DNA of 64,000 nt, from positions 3,354,501 through 3,418,500 of the forward strand of contig CM065879.1 of assembly GCA_033439255.1 (NCBI GenBank), in the 5' to 3' direction. The translations under genes were made by a program, and so were the position numbers. The stretch comes from Hericium rajendrae (taxonomy: Eukaryota; Basidiomycota; Agaricomycetes; Russulales; Hericiaceae). Each line of letters opens with the position of its first letter. Positions within the stretch are counted from its first letter, which is position 1. This document shows, piece after piece, positions 43,449 to 55,100 of this stretch. The notes below the pieces were generated by a model. That model was not told where the DNA came from, made no database searches, and saw nothing but the letters and a program-made list of their open reading frames with translations.

Positions 43449-45511
43449 CATCAGAAAGGTTGACAACTTTCTGATTGACCTGACAATTTCTAACCCTACT
43501 GACAGCTTCTGATTGACCTGATCCACCTGAAAGCAATCTTGAGAAGCAAATATCTGATCAGACTTTTATATTCAAGAAAAGACATTTATTGTCAGATATA
43601 TAAGTTTTTAATCTCTCACTAATAGATATATCAAAATCTTTGATATCTAAAATTTTTGAAAATCTGAGAGTGTCTGATTTCAAATCTGGAGGTCAAATAT
43701 CAGTCAGATGGATCAGACAGTGTCAGACACCATCAGATGCTCTCAGACAGTTGCAAATAATTTTCAGATATTTGACCTCCAGATTTGAAAAAAATCTTAG
43801 ATCAAACACTCTCAGATTTAGAAAATTTCAGATATCAGAGATTTTGTTATATCCATTAGTTGGAGATTAAAAACTTATATATTTGACAATAAATGTCTTT
43901 ACTTAAATGTAAAAATTTGATCAGATATTTGCCTGTTAAGATTGCTTTCAGGTGGATCAGGTCAATCAGGAGCTGTCAGTAGGGTTAGAAATTGTCAGGT
44001 TACGATTCCTTAGAATCGTTTACTCTAACCCGCTTTTCAACTCAAAAAAGATGACACCCAGCCAATGTAATGCCTTTTATAGTAATAATTTCTCACATCT
44101 TAAAGTAAGGTTGTAGGTTCGATTCTGGCAATTGTCATTCTTGTGATTTTAAATGTTTCTGAGAGATATCAGTCTACTTCAATTAGTGTTAAACTATATG
44201 CATATGTAAATCAATGCTAGTCTTATTAGAACTGAAAGATTTTAGTATAAGAAAGTGCAAACTTGTTGAGATAACAGATAAACATATTTAATAGGATATT
44301 CTGCACCTCGTCATTGATGTAAGTTAGTATGGTCTATGATAATATGATAAAGGCAGATGTTACCTAGTCAGAACATTTTTTTTTCATGAGAATAGGTTCA
44401 GAAATGACTGAGATATGAGCAGATCACTTCAAAAGATACCTTTGAGGAGAAGATCATAGTGATTGCATCGTAGCGGAGCAATGAGTGGTGCTATTTACAC
44501 GCTAAAGATACCATTGGAAAGGTCTGATTCGTATCTTTCCAACGGCATATTATACAAGATGATCGGATATGTATTGAGAAAACGCGGTAGCAATTACTGA
44601 AGGGTTGGTATTAGAGGTAGGGGCAAACTTGTTGAGGCCATATCTTTTTATTGACTCATCCAATTGTAATGTACCTAGCATCATTTGAAAGGTATAATAA
44701 AGGGCTTTCTGACTCAATAAAGGGACCTGCGATATCTTCAGTACTTAAGGAGGTACACTCGAATTATCACAAAACCTCCTATTTGACTATTTTCAAGGTT
44801 TTACATAATCCGCAGCATGGGCAAAATGACATACTCCCATCCCATGACATCATGAGGGGGATGGGAGTACGTCATTTTGCCCGTGCTGCGGATTACATAA
44901 GCGATTTATAAGCAGGAAAAAATCGAAAAAATCATTCAAGTCTAAGGGCAAATCATCAAATCATCTGAGAATAGGCACATACTGAGTAGCATAAAAAATC
45001 AGTAAAAATCGTGTTAATATGGCCATCAATAGTACTATTCAGAAACACTTGAGTTGATGTTTATAGCTGGAGAATTGACAGAGATATAGCCAACTTACTG
45101 ATTCAGACCCCTAGAAGGCAAAAATAAAATCAATCTAGGCAACATACAACAGTTGACAGACTTTCAAAGGCCACACTTATGTACTTCATAAATGTAAACA
45201 CAATTTTTGAGAAGTCACATGCAACAGCGAGCCTGACCGGGCTTGCTGTTGCACGTGACCATTATTTTGTCATTAGTTCAACTCTTGCTGGTAGCAAAGT
45301 TTAAAAATAAGAGATAAGTGTAAAACAATATACTTTGAAGATAGAGATCTTTGCAGCATTACAATACTAGTATATTCAATTCTCTGTTATCTTATTAATT
45401 CTGTGAGAATAACACTACAAAGTTAGAACAATTTAAAAGAAATTGTATTGCTGTGCAGAGCATCGGCCCTCTTCCCCCAAGTCAATCAGAAAGTTGTCAA
45501 CCTTCCTGATG
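43449..45511. mobile_element. Foldback MITE 5 (581 bp), interrupted by a Helitron-like copy
   Basis: CATCAGAAAGGTTGACAAC at the left and CCTTCCTGATG at the right, TA on both sides (43447-43448, 45512-45513). Removing 44001-45482 leaves exactly 581 bp, the length of MITE 3, to which it is very similar. It sits inside a satellite unit. Confidence 0.85.
44001..45482 (+). mobile_element. Non-autonomous Helitron-like element, copy 3 (complete)
   Basis: 1482 bp, TACGATTCCTTAGAATCG to CTTCCCCCAAGT. It is inserted in MITE 5 between GGT and CAATC with no duplication beyond a T. It has the same tRNA-like segment (44051-44138), foldback (about 44806-44900) and CACGTG-type hairpin (45213-45260) as copy 2. 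Several CpGs of copy 1 are TpG or CpA here. Confidence 0.85.
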
Positions 45512-45690
45512 TACCTCAAGGTCAAGATCTTGAGGGGGTAATTTGAATTTTGAGTCTTGATTTTTCAGTTCTAGACAGATCTGGACCTACTGTATGTAGG
45601 ATGTCTGGAAAGTGATTAATCAGTACATTCCAGCTCAATTTAGAACAAGTGAATTGGTGAAGAACTGAGAGACTTATCTCAAGATTATTC
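45512..45690. repeat. Satellite of about 155 bp, right part
   Basis: The satellite resumes with CTCAAGGTCAAGATCTTGAGG and ends near 45690 in a unit starting ACTTATCTCAAG. Confidence 0.7.
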
Positions 45691-46192
45691 AGATAATGAT
45701 GATTGGTTGATTACTCACCAGACAGATAGCCTATCACAGCTCAGAAGACATGAACTGGAAGCAGTTGTCAATTTAGTTTTGATAAGCTCTAATATACACT
45801 AGTTTGTGCAAGATTCAGAGATCTATAAAGAAATTAGTCTGCCAGCTCAGCAAGTGAGATACATACAAGACGACCAAGGTGAGCCGCCAGGTTGAGTACC
45901 TCCTGGTTCCAAACTGTCGACCACTCAGCAGAAGACTTGGAGATACCTGTCAAGCCTTGCAGCCAACATGACAAGCATGCAAGATGTAAAGCTCATGAAG
46001 AAGTAAGACTTTACTGCTGGTGCTTCAAAACTGAAATTTTGGTTATATAATCAGTCTTCAAAACCATAGATTTATAGGCATTTCTGTACTTATAATATAC
46101 TATAAGAGTAGACATTGTACTAATGTTAATTGTTCATTGATTATATTATTTTCAGTATTAAAAAATATCAAAAAAGTCTGGCATAAACTGAA
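45691..46192. other. AT-rich stretch, nothing recognised
   Basis: No ORF, repeat or hairpin stands out in these 500 bases. Confidence 0.5.
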
Positions 46193-47567
46193 ACTTGGGG
46201 GAAGAGGGCCAATGCTGTGCATGGCAAAACGATTCCTTTTTTTTTTTATCATCAATGAAGATATATAAATTACCATCATATATGGCCATGTACAGGTACA
46301 CTGACATCTTGCATGCAGGCTTATACCTCATGCCTTATACTTGGCATGTAGCATTGTGCTAGGGCCAGTGCCTCGTGCATGCCTGCTACACCTCGTGTAT
46401 GCCTGCTACACCTCATGCCAGCCCACTATACCTCATGTTTACTGGTCACACCCTATGTTGGTCCACCACATCTCGATGTACCTTGTGGATGGGCCAGTGA
46501 CAGCTTAGAGATGGCTACAGCTGAATGTGAGCATGTCAGCCAGCACAACCATATACATGCATTGTGTGTTGCTAAGTGCAGGTGTGTCACCTGCCTGTAC
46601 CTTGTGCCTCATGCCTCATACACAGACATACCGAGCCATGCATAGGCTTAGTGCCTTATGCATGCTCACCATGCTACACTACATCTTGCATACAAGCCAC
46701 CATCCCATAGATGCTTACTGTACTTCATGTACAGGCCCACAGCATCTTGACACCCTGCACATGCTTGCAGCACCCTGTGCATGGCCACCACACCCTGTTG
46801 ATCTCCTGTACAGGCTAGTAGCAGCCCTACACATGGACCTGCATGCCTTATGCTCACTCTCTATGCCTCATGCATGGCTCTCAATATCTCACACATCCTC
46901 GCTACCCATTGCATCTTACATATAGGTCCACTACAGCTTAAAATTGGTGAGCATAGCCACTGGACCTCCTGCACAGTCATGATGTTTGTCATGCCTTGTG
47001 TATGAATCTAGTGTCTTATGCACATATGTGCTTTTGTTGTGCCTTGCTAGTGCACACATGCCTGCACATAGCTCTACCTGTACATGATGTGCACCACTGT
47101 GCATGTGTGCACTGTTTGAACTTGTAATATACTTGATTGTACTAGTAGCTGTATGAAATATAATTGATTCTGGCTTGAAATCTCTTGTACCTGATTGATC
47201 TGAGACAGTACTAATAGCAGAGATCGTAGTAGGGACCATATAGATCAGAGCAAGCCTTTGAATTTATGTGATTTGTACAACAACTACAGCTATCCTTCAG
47301 AAACATGTAGCACTATATAGTGTCCAACTACTGTTATAATAGCTATGATAGACCTCATAGCCTTACATAGTTGAGAACTGTGGCTGCATAAATAGTGATA
47401 GACTTTATAGTGCTATGATAGGACATATAGATCAACACTGGGCTATGTGAAATTTCAAATTTTCAGATGATACACACTACACCAACTCATATATGCACTC
47501 TTGGCTCACATTTTTTTATCTATGCATACTTTTGTTAATCTGCTTACACATGTATCAACCCATAGGC
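46193..47567 (-). mobile_element. Helitron-like 3' end (minus) and attached repeat body, copy A
   Basis: ACTTGGGGGAAGAGGGCC at 46193, then GATGC/TGC-type hairpin and ACGATTCC, is the reverse complement of the Helitron 3' terminus. The body has TGCATGC/CACACC-rich low-complexity DNA. At 47270-47470 it shows CTATAG-rich DNA ending TTTTCAGATGA, as in the elements at 49887 and 57078. It has no real ORF. Confidence 0.5.
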
Positions 47568-48058
47568 ACTTGAGGGAAGAGGGCCAATGCTGTGCATGGC
47601 AAAATGATTCCTTTTTTTATTATTAATGAAGGTATATAAATTACCTCACACATAGATCAGACACACCATGCCCTGCCTCTGATGTCTTATGCATGGGCTC
47701 AGATGCTACACATGCTAGCATATGTATGGCTGATAAATGGTCATAGCTATGCACAAGCACATCAGTTAGCACACCTGTGTAGGCATGTCATGTACCTGTA
47801 CCTCATGCCTTATACTTGGCATGTAGCATTGTGCTGGGGCCAGTGCCTCGTGCATGCCTGCTACACCTCATGCCAGCCCACTGTGCTTCATGTTCACTGG
47901 CCACACCCTATGCTGGTTCACCACATCTCGATATACCTTGTGGATGGGCCAGTGACAGCTCAGAGATGGCTACAGCTGAATGTGAGCATGTCAGTCAGCA
48001 CAACCATATACACACATTGTGTGTTGCCATGTGCAAGTGTGTCACTTGCCTGTACCTT
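47568..48058 (-). mobile_element. Helitron-like 3' end (minus) and repeat body, copy B
   Basis: ACTTGAGGGAAGAGGGCC at 47568 repeats the terminus of copy A. From about 47790 the body matches 46320-46600 closely (CTCATGCCTTATACTTGGC and onward). It is cut at 48059 by the Copia element. Confidence 0.5.
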
Positions 48059-48440
48059 TGTTGAGATTGGGGCAAATGCCCATTACCAAAGCACACTAAG
48101 TGTGATTTTCATCTTATCTCGTTCCTTACCTTTAGATTAGATGTTTCAGGCCTGGAGCCCAGATCGATTATGTACACTACTGTACAGTTGCTTTCAGCCC
48201 CTCGTGCTGTTGATGTAGGCACAAGTTTGCAGGATGTTTACCTCAGTGAATTCTTCTATCACTGAGGTATGTGATCTATGCTTCTTTCATTGATTATTAA
48301 TGTACTTACTCCATGGGCAGTCCTGATTGCTCGGTATCATTCTAGGTACATAATCAATGTAGTGAATTCTTCTATTACTGAGTCCTGACTGCTCAGTATC
48401 ATTTTAGATACCTCCCATACCCTGGTTCTTCTAAGAGGTT
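48059..48440 (+). repeat. Probable 5' LTR and leader of the Copia element
   Basis: Starts TGTTGAGATTGGGGC, a common form for Copia LTRs, and ends shortly before GAGGTTATGGGCCC, a likely primer-binding site just before the gag ATG at 48441. No matching 3' LTR was found, so the LTR limits are not confirmed. Confidence 0.45.
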
Positions 48441-49504
48441 ATGGGCCCTGGTTCTGAATCAATGTTGCTCAACAACTCATTCAACCTTTACACTGTCCCG
48501 AAGCTCACAGCCAATGGCTCGAACTGGGTGACATACAAAACCTGCATTGTGACTATGATCGGAGTAAAAGGTTTGATGCACCATCTGAGAGGCACCGCCA
48601 AGGAACCAAAGGAACCATTGATATCACTCAATAAAGACAAAAAGAATGTCAATCCGATGACCAAGCAACTGGATGATTACAAAGAAAAGTGGGACAAGTG
48701 GCTCCAACAGGAATACACCATCAAACAACAGATCTTCTTGACAATCATCAAATCACTCCTTTCATGCATGCAAGATCTTGATCGTGCACACAAAGTATGG
48801 TCTGCCATACTTGTAATGAATACAAGGGCAAGACCAAAATGGTCCAAATCGATCTCCAGTGATGGCTCCAGGAGACACGTTGTCAACCTAGCGGCGACGT
48901 CCATGAGCACTTCAATTTGTTGCTTTGCATGAAGGAAGAATTAGCAGGCATGGGGGCTAAACTAATTGACACCAATTTCACTGCCATAATTTTATCCTTG
49001 CTCCTCACTGACTACAATCCTGTCCTCTCAGCAATGCTCTCAGCTGCTTGTATCACTGGAAAGACCATCCTGCCAATGACCATCATTTCTCATGTCGATG
49101 AGGAATTTGATCATCATGCGATCAAGGCCCGGCTCAACAAGGTTAATACAGTGCTCATTGTGGGATCCGATCCAAAGAAATGTGGCACTAGCCAAGGCAT
49201 GTGTGGCAACAGCAATGGCAGTAGCTCTGGCACGAAGAACAATGTCAAGTGCTCAAACTGCAGACACCATTTTCACAGCACCACTAATTGCTGGCAGAAA
49301 GGAGGCAGAAAGAAGGGGCAGGGATCTGATAGGAAGGGCAAGAGCAGCAGGAAAGACAAGGACAGCAATGGGAAAGGTACAGCAAATGTGGCTGCCACCC
49401 TCGAGATCCATTTTGCTTTCTCAGCACTAGCTGCCATGGTTCCCGACTCAGCGCTGATGCAATGCATCAACATCAGCACCAGTCACTACTACTCCTCTTT
49501 CTGA
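48441..49504 (+). pseudogene. gag: Copia gag remnant with zinc knuckle
   Basis: The first frame (48441-48932) reads FNLYTVPKLTANGSNWVTYK and GVKGLMHHLRGTAKEP, typical of the Copia gag N-terminus. Near 48810 the frame shifts, a TGA follows, and the coding frame continues at 48917: LLCMKEELAGMGAKL, then the CCHC zinc knuckle CSNCRHHFHSTTNC and a Lys/Gly-rich tail. The nucleocapsid function is clear, but frameshift and stop make it dead. Confidence 0.8.
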
Positions 49505-49649
49505 TCAGAATTCTTGAACTTCCATTAGATTGCACCTAAACCGATCATCACCACTGACAAGCATGTCTTCTTCGTGACAGGCTGCGGTGATGTAATTATT
49601 ACCTTCCCAAATGGTGACACAGTCACCAGGATCACCCTGAAGGATGTAC
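49505..49649 (+). pseudogene. Copia protease-region fragment, cut by a TIR element
   Basis: Reads TTDKHVFFVTGCGDVII and TRITLKDVLY, the usual end of the Copia protease and start of the gag-pre-integrase region. The element at 49650 splits it; it resumes at 52827 (TLISISRINALGFLT) in frame when the insertion and one GTAC are removed. Confidence 0.7.
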
Positions 49650-49886
49650 TGTACCATTTCGATCATAGGCTCATGGGGGTTGAGCTGTGACTGAGAACTT
49701 AGTAGGCTCATTTGGTCTCTTAGGCTCACAACAGGCTGTGACCCATGACCAAAATAAAATAGGCTCACTCATCCCTTATGTTTTCGGGGATTTGCAGGCT
49801 CATATGCTTGAAGACATCTCATATTATCTTGTTGTGAATGCTCAGACAGCTTGAACATGTAATGAGATGATTTTAGCCCTCCACAA

Positions 49887-52649
49887 CATCTGAAAAATAT
49901 ACCACTGCTATATCATCCTATATTGCTTATATAGAAGCCATAGTTCCATAGCAATCCTCTTTTATGTATAGAACTCCATAGCTGAAAGGCAGTCTATGAT
50001 AAGCTATATAGTCAAATAGGATAGCTATGCCTAGCTATGATAGCTATCAGAGTATAAGGCATAGCTATGATTACTATAGAAACTATGTCAACTATGTTAG
50101 CTATGTTCTATATGTTTATTATTATATCATATCTAGCCAATTAGGATTCCTATCTAGTCTATATTATCTATGCTTTATACATGAATTAGATCTGCTATCA
50201 AGATGCTTTGAAATTTTAAAGCTTTAATAACCTCAATAGACTGATTATCTGATTACACATCAAGCAATCAAACATCAATATTTTAAAAACATTATATTTT
50301 GAAATCAGATGTAAACACAAATAACATGTTGAACTATGTAAATATATAGATATACATATATAAGATCAATTGAGATCTACGATACAAATATAAGTCAAGT
50401 CAACCCAACTTAACAACATAAAACTTACCAAGCATAAGAAAAGTTGAAAAATCAGTCTAACAAAGATGCCACATCATCAGCCTAAGCTATACAAGATATA
50501 AGAGAAGACTTACTTATAAAAGACAAAAAGCGAAAATTTAAATCTAAGAATCAATACATCAATACAATACAATAATACTAATGAATAATAGATGATACTT
50601 ACTGAAGACAAAGAAGTTGAAGAGAAACACCGAAGAGAGGCAGAAGAGAGGTCGAGGAGAGATGGCAGTGGTTGAGAGACAAGAGAGAATGCGCGTCGTG
50701 CAAGCGTTATAAACGCAGCGTTCGGATCTGTCCGGCGGAGCCCGAAATGTGGCTGCCGGATGCCGCACTGAGGCTAGCCATTAGATCTCACTATGCTGGC
50801 TTTGCTGCGCATGGAATTAGAGTAGAGTACATACAGTTGTAGCTCATTCATTGTGTGAAAACAAATAAGATATACCTTCTGCCTTTTTTCCAGATTTTAT
50901 AAGAATTCTTTTGATTTGTTGCACTCGAAACCGCCAGCCGCGCGAGTCTGCTGTGGCTCGACGCGTGACTTGGTGCATGAGTCTATTCTCTCCCATCTTC
51001 CACCTCGTCTCCCCTCATCTCCCGTCCCCTTTTTCTTCACACAAGCAACACACGGCATCGATGGACGGTCGGAAGGGTGAGCAGGAGGGCCGAGGGCCTC
51101 CAGGTAAGTAATTATCATACTTTTTTTTGTCTTCGTGCTAATAAAACGAGTATTGCTCGTGCAAACGAGCGATACTCGTAACGTTTCACGACCGGCCCCA
51201 GACAACCTCCCACAACCCACGCACCCCACGACGCACCGCACCGCACGTCACTCCCTCGACAACGCCATCGACAACGCCGACATCGAGCCTCGTTGCCACG
51301 GCAACGAGACTCGACCAAGCATCGTACGATGCACACTCACTCTCTACCACGCCCACGCAACGCTCTCGTTTGAATGCCTCAAGCCACGCCCACACCCGCG
51401 TCCCCATGCGACCTTGGCCACGTCCGCACGGCCATGCACGCCGGCAATTGCGTGCGCATGGCTCTGCTTGCACCATGTATGCCGGTGACTGCATGCGCAC
51501 GACCGCAGATGACCCTGCCAGCACGCATGCGCATACACGCAACGCAGGCCGCTGCGTGCGGCCTTGCCAACGCGCGTGCAGTCGCCCACAGCCCCGCCCT
51601 CTTTCTCGCGACCCCGGCCCTCCTCGCATCCCCGCCCCGCCCTCTCATCATCCCGCCCCGCCCTCTCGCCACCCTGCCTCGCCTTCCCAAGACCCCGCCC
51701 CACCTGCACATGGCCATGGACGACCGCGTCAATGCACTCATGCGGACAACCGTGCCAGCCCACGCTCGCATGGCACAGGCAACCGCGCACGGCCCCGCCA
51801 GCGTGCGGGCTGTCATACAAGGTACCGCCCCGCTCCTGCACGGCTGCAGATGATCGCGCCGGCCCGAGTACGCGTGCACGGCCCTGCCGGCGTGCAGGCT
51901 GTTACGTACGGCCTCGTCTGCCAACGCAGAGCCACCAGGCCGACGACTGAGTGTGCACGGCTGCGCCCCTGCGTGCACGTGCCCATGCACGGCGTGGGCA
52001 GCCGCGCATGGCTCCGTCTGCGTGCACACAGCCGCATTTACCGTGCCAACGCACGCATGCGATGACGGTGCAGGCCGCCACCTACGACGCCGTCTCCGCA
52101 TGCGAGACCACGCACGGCGCCGTCTCTGCACGTGAAGCCACGGCGACAGTGGGCGCGACCGCGCAGGGCAGCTCTATCTGCGCATGCGAGGCCCCCACAT
52201 CGGCGGCGGTGCTTGCACAGTGCAGAGGCCCTCTGCGTGCGGAGACATGCAAGCCGGCGACAGTGCGCGCATGGCTGTCCCGACGGCGGGCACCACGTTG
52301 TCTGCACGTGCCATTATGCACGCATACGAGATCTATAATTAGGTACTTAGTTACTTGTGCTTGTAATGTCTAATCCTTTAAATTTAAGAAAATTTTCTGG
52401 TGCCTATCTCATTGAACCTAGTCAGTATAGTAATTATAGGAGCCATAGCTCTCCTTACTAAGTACTATAGCTCTATGTATTTAATACTACTAGCTATGAA
52501 GGCTATATATTTTACACTGCCTGCTATGGAGGCTATGGTAGCTCTCATAGTTCTACATAGCTTGACAAGTCAAAGCTATAGACATCATAGCTCACCTATA
52601 GAACCCATAGTTTGACCCTTTGCTATATAAAAATCAGATTTTTCAGATG
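49887..52649 (+). mobile_element. GC-core repeat element, probably nested (CATCTG...CAGATG)
   Basis: Starts CATCTGAAAAAT and ends ATTTTTCAGATG. Both flanks are CTATAG-rich. Inside are a promoter-like TTTATAA on minus near 50710, a CT-rich stretch, a splice-donor-like GTAAGTAAT at 51112, a CGCTCG hairpin (51146-51179), and 1.1 kb of GC-rich, CGTGCACG-rich DNA. All frames stay open in the GC core, so the ORFs there are not evidence for genes. The same plan occurs at 57078-61639. Confidence 0.5.
51180..52340. repeat. GC-rich low-complexity core
   Basis: About 1.1 kb dominated by GCACG, GCGCATG and CACGCC words, sharply different from the AT-rich flanks. Long ORFs run in most frames on both strands with no conserved domain, a sign of composition, not coding. 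Confidence 0.7.
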
Positions 52650-52826
52650 AAAGGTCTTGCATTACACCGAGAAAATTTTGATTTTAATTTAATTATAATC
52701 AAAATTTGGTCACAGATATCGATGAGGCTCATCAGACCTTGTGACTAGTGACAAAGTGGTGATTAGGCATAGCTCAAGGGTCCCTGTGACCTGTAACATG
52801 AGCTTACGATCAAAATGGTACAGTAC

Positions 52827-53569
52827 TGTACACACTGAGCATAGTGTTTACCCTGATTTCAATCAGCCGCATTAATGCATTGGGCTTTTTGACAATGTTC
52901 TGTGATGGACATTGCCAGATTTGCAGTTCCGCCGGACAAACCATCACATGCATCCTGTGTGACAACAACCTCTACAAATTTACTAGTCCTGCAGATGCAC
53001 TCGCACATGTGCTAGCTTCCATTGTGGCCGTCGATGACCATAGTGCCAATCTCATGCTGTCCCCTGCTGACCTTCATCACCAGCTAGGCCATATGTCAAT
53101 TGATGCTGCAAAGTCTCTAATCAAGCATGGCATGATCACTGGCATTAATCTCGATGATCTGATCCAGGAGATGGAACTCTGCCGAGCTTGTGTCCAAGCA
53201 AAAATCCAGCATGTGCCATTTCCAAAAGAATGCACGTGGCCTCGATCGACAACCTATAGCAAACTTGTATCATCTGATCTATTCAGCCCTGCTCACATTG
53301 CATCCCTTGCTGGACATTGGTATGGTATGACATTATTGGACGATACAACCTATGAGGTCCATTGGAGGGTCTCTGTAATACAGACTTTCTGTTCTGACCA
53401 AGGTGGCAAGTACACCAGCCTCGCATTCGAAGATCATCTCATGAAGCAAGGCACACATCATGAAAAGACAGTCCATGACTCGTCTTCACAGAATGGTGCC
53501 GCAGAACTTTTTTTTCTGCATGAGCGTCACATGCATGCTCGCAATGCTATTGGCCGTGGGACTCCCTAA
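52827..53569 (+). pseudogene. Copia gag-pre-integrase and partial integrase
   Basis: After TLISISRINALGFL comes the zinc-binding region LHHQLGHMSIDAAKSLIKHG and LCRACVQAKIQHVPF, then KLVSSDLFSPAHIAS, SDQGGKYTSLAFEDHL and QNGAAELFF. About 25-40 residues are missing between the first Asp region and SDQGG, and the final Glu motif is degenerate. The integrase is not functional. Confidence 0.8.
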
Positions 53570-54275
53570 ATTCCTCTGGGCCACTGTGATGCAACATGCC
53601 ATGTGGCTTTGGAACTGCACCAGAGGAAAGATCACTGGCAACCAAACCCAATATGAATGGGCATTCAGCGAGAAACCAGACCTGTTGGACCTGCATGAAT
53701 GGGAATGCCCCATCTGGGTCTGCATTGAGAACTGACCAAAGCTTGACGAATGTGCCAACAAAGGGAAGTTCATCAGCTAGTACAGCAGCAAGAGCAAAGG
53801 AATAGTAGTATATTGGCCCTGCAAGCACTCAATCACTGTCAAGTGCAATGTTGTTTGAGATGACGTTGCACTGCTGCCGATGACTGACATGCCCATGGAT
53901 GATTGGCTAATTGAACTTTTTGACGGTTGTGCTCCAGAGGAGTGGGTCGCCATTGACGGGGACAATGCTGCACTGAGAGATACCCCCACGACAGACCATA
54001 CTGTCCCAGAGGCCGACCAACTGCCTCCAGACCACATGTCACCAACCGTCGCAGAGCAAGCCCTGCATGACGTGCCAGCTGACACTCTGCCTGACGTGAT
54101 GAATGTGCCTGCAACTTGCCAGAGTGAGCCCCCACCTACGATAGGACATGCCGCTGCACTACAGACCCCATTGCTAGTGCATACGCACAGTGAACCACCA
54201 ACTGTGCTGGATGCATCTCAAGCACAGTGCATATTGTACCTTCCTGCTACGTCTGTTTACTTCAAGCTAGTACTA
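53570..54275 (+). pseudogene. Copia post-integrase remnant, truncated before RT
   Basis: Reads FLWATVMQHAMWLWNCTRG and PDLLDLHEWECPIWV, the usual region after the Copia integrase. Stops follow near 53732 and 53778. From 53880 a Pro/Thr-rich frame (DDWLIELFDGCAPEEW) continues. No reverse transcriptase or RNase H is seen, as the element ends abruptly at about 54275. Confidence 0.7.
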
Positions 54276-54430
54276 TGATAGGACATATAGATCAACACTG
54301 GGCTATGTGAAATTTCAATTTTTCAGATGATATACACTACACCAACTCATATATGCACTCTTGGCTCACATTTTTTGACTTATGTATACCTTTGTTGATC
54401 TACTTACACATGTATCAACCCATGGGCATC
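54276..54430. repeat. Copy of the repeat at 47401-47565
   Basis: CTATGATAGGACATATAGAT to TGTATCAACCCATGGGCA, nearly identical to the other copy. It marks where the Copia element was cut or where it inserted into a repeat. Confidence 0.7.
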
Positions 54431-55100
54431 ATAGCAAACTTATGTATGCTTCTACTACCTCATACATTTCCTGTTAGCCTGTGCACCTTCTATTGATTTG
54501 TATGCATTGCTGCTAGCACCAAAGGCAGAATTTAATTTCTATATTTGGATTTTTTTTTCTGACTTTTACAAAAAATAATATAACTCATACTAGTTTTTTT
54601 AATAGAGCTTATATCTCTTCAATGTATAATCTAGTCAGTATTTTTCTATTTTACATGCATTAAATACTATTAAAATTGAATTCTCACTTTCAAATCATAT
54701 TTTGTATACTGGCAGAAATTAGTGACCAAATATGGCAACTACTTTCTGATAAAATTGCCTGTCGACTAGTATGAAGGTCCAGAGTAACAAAAAACTCATA
54801 CAAATGCATGAGAGCATCAATTGTGCAAACATCACTTTAAGCATATAAAAAAAACACTATTTAATCTAATCTAATCATGAGTAGTTCAGCTCCTACCTCT
54901 GATAACTCTACATTTTCTGCTATGTTATATATCTTAGCACCTTATTTTATATATAATCTTGTGTGTTATATAGTACACACTTGTCATATCTTATTCTACT
55001 TAGCCTGATATATGATATACACTATTATATATGCTTATACTATAGATACTTGTAATATCTACAATTATAATAGTAGTCTAGTTGTATGTCTAATCAAACA
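54431..55100. other. AT-rich stretch, nothing recognised
   Basis: Very AT-rich, including runs of TATATA. No ORF, hairpin or repeat copy was noticed. Confidence 0.5.

Larger units (their letters stand above)
49650..52822. mobile_element. 3.2 kb non-autonomous TIR element in Copia, GTAC duplication
   Basis: Ends TGTACCATTTCGATCATAGG and near-complement CTTACGATCAAAATGGTACA, flanked by GTAC at 49646-49649 and 52823-52826. The left 200 bp repeats AGGCTCA (49666, 49707, 49728, 49760, 49797), as transposase-binding sites often do. The centre is probably a nested element (49887-52649). No transposase is seen. The superfamily is unknown. Confidence 0.75.

Noticed and set aside
51344-52131. Long overlapping ORFs in the GC-rich core
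   Set aside because: They run in most frames and on both strands and are rich in Arg, Ala, Pro and His from the base composition, with no domain or splice pattern.
52827-54275. Functional Copia polyprotein
   Set aside because: Frameshifts, stops, an incomplete integrase and no reverse transcriptase.
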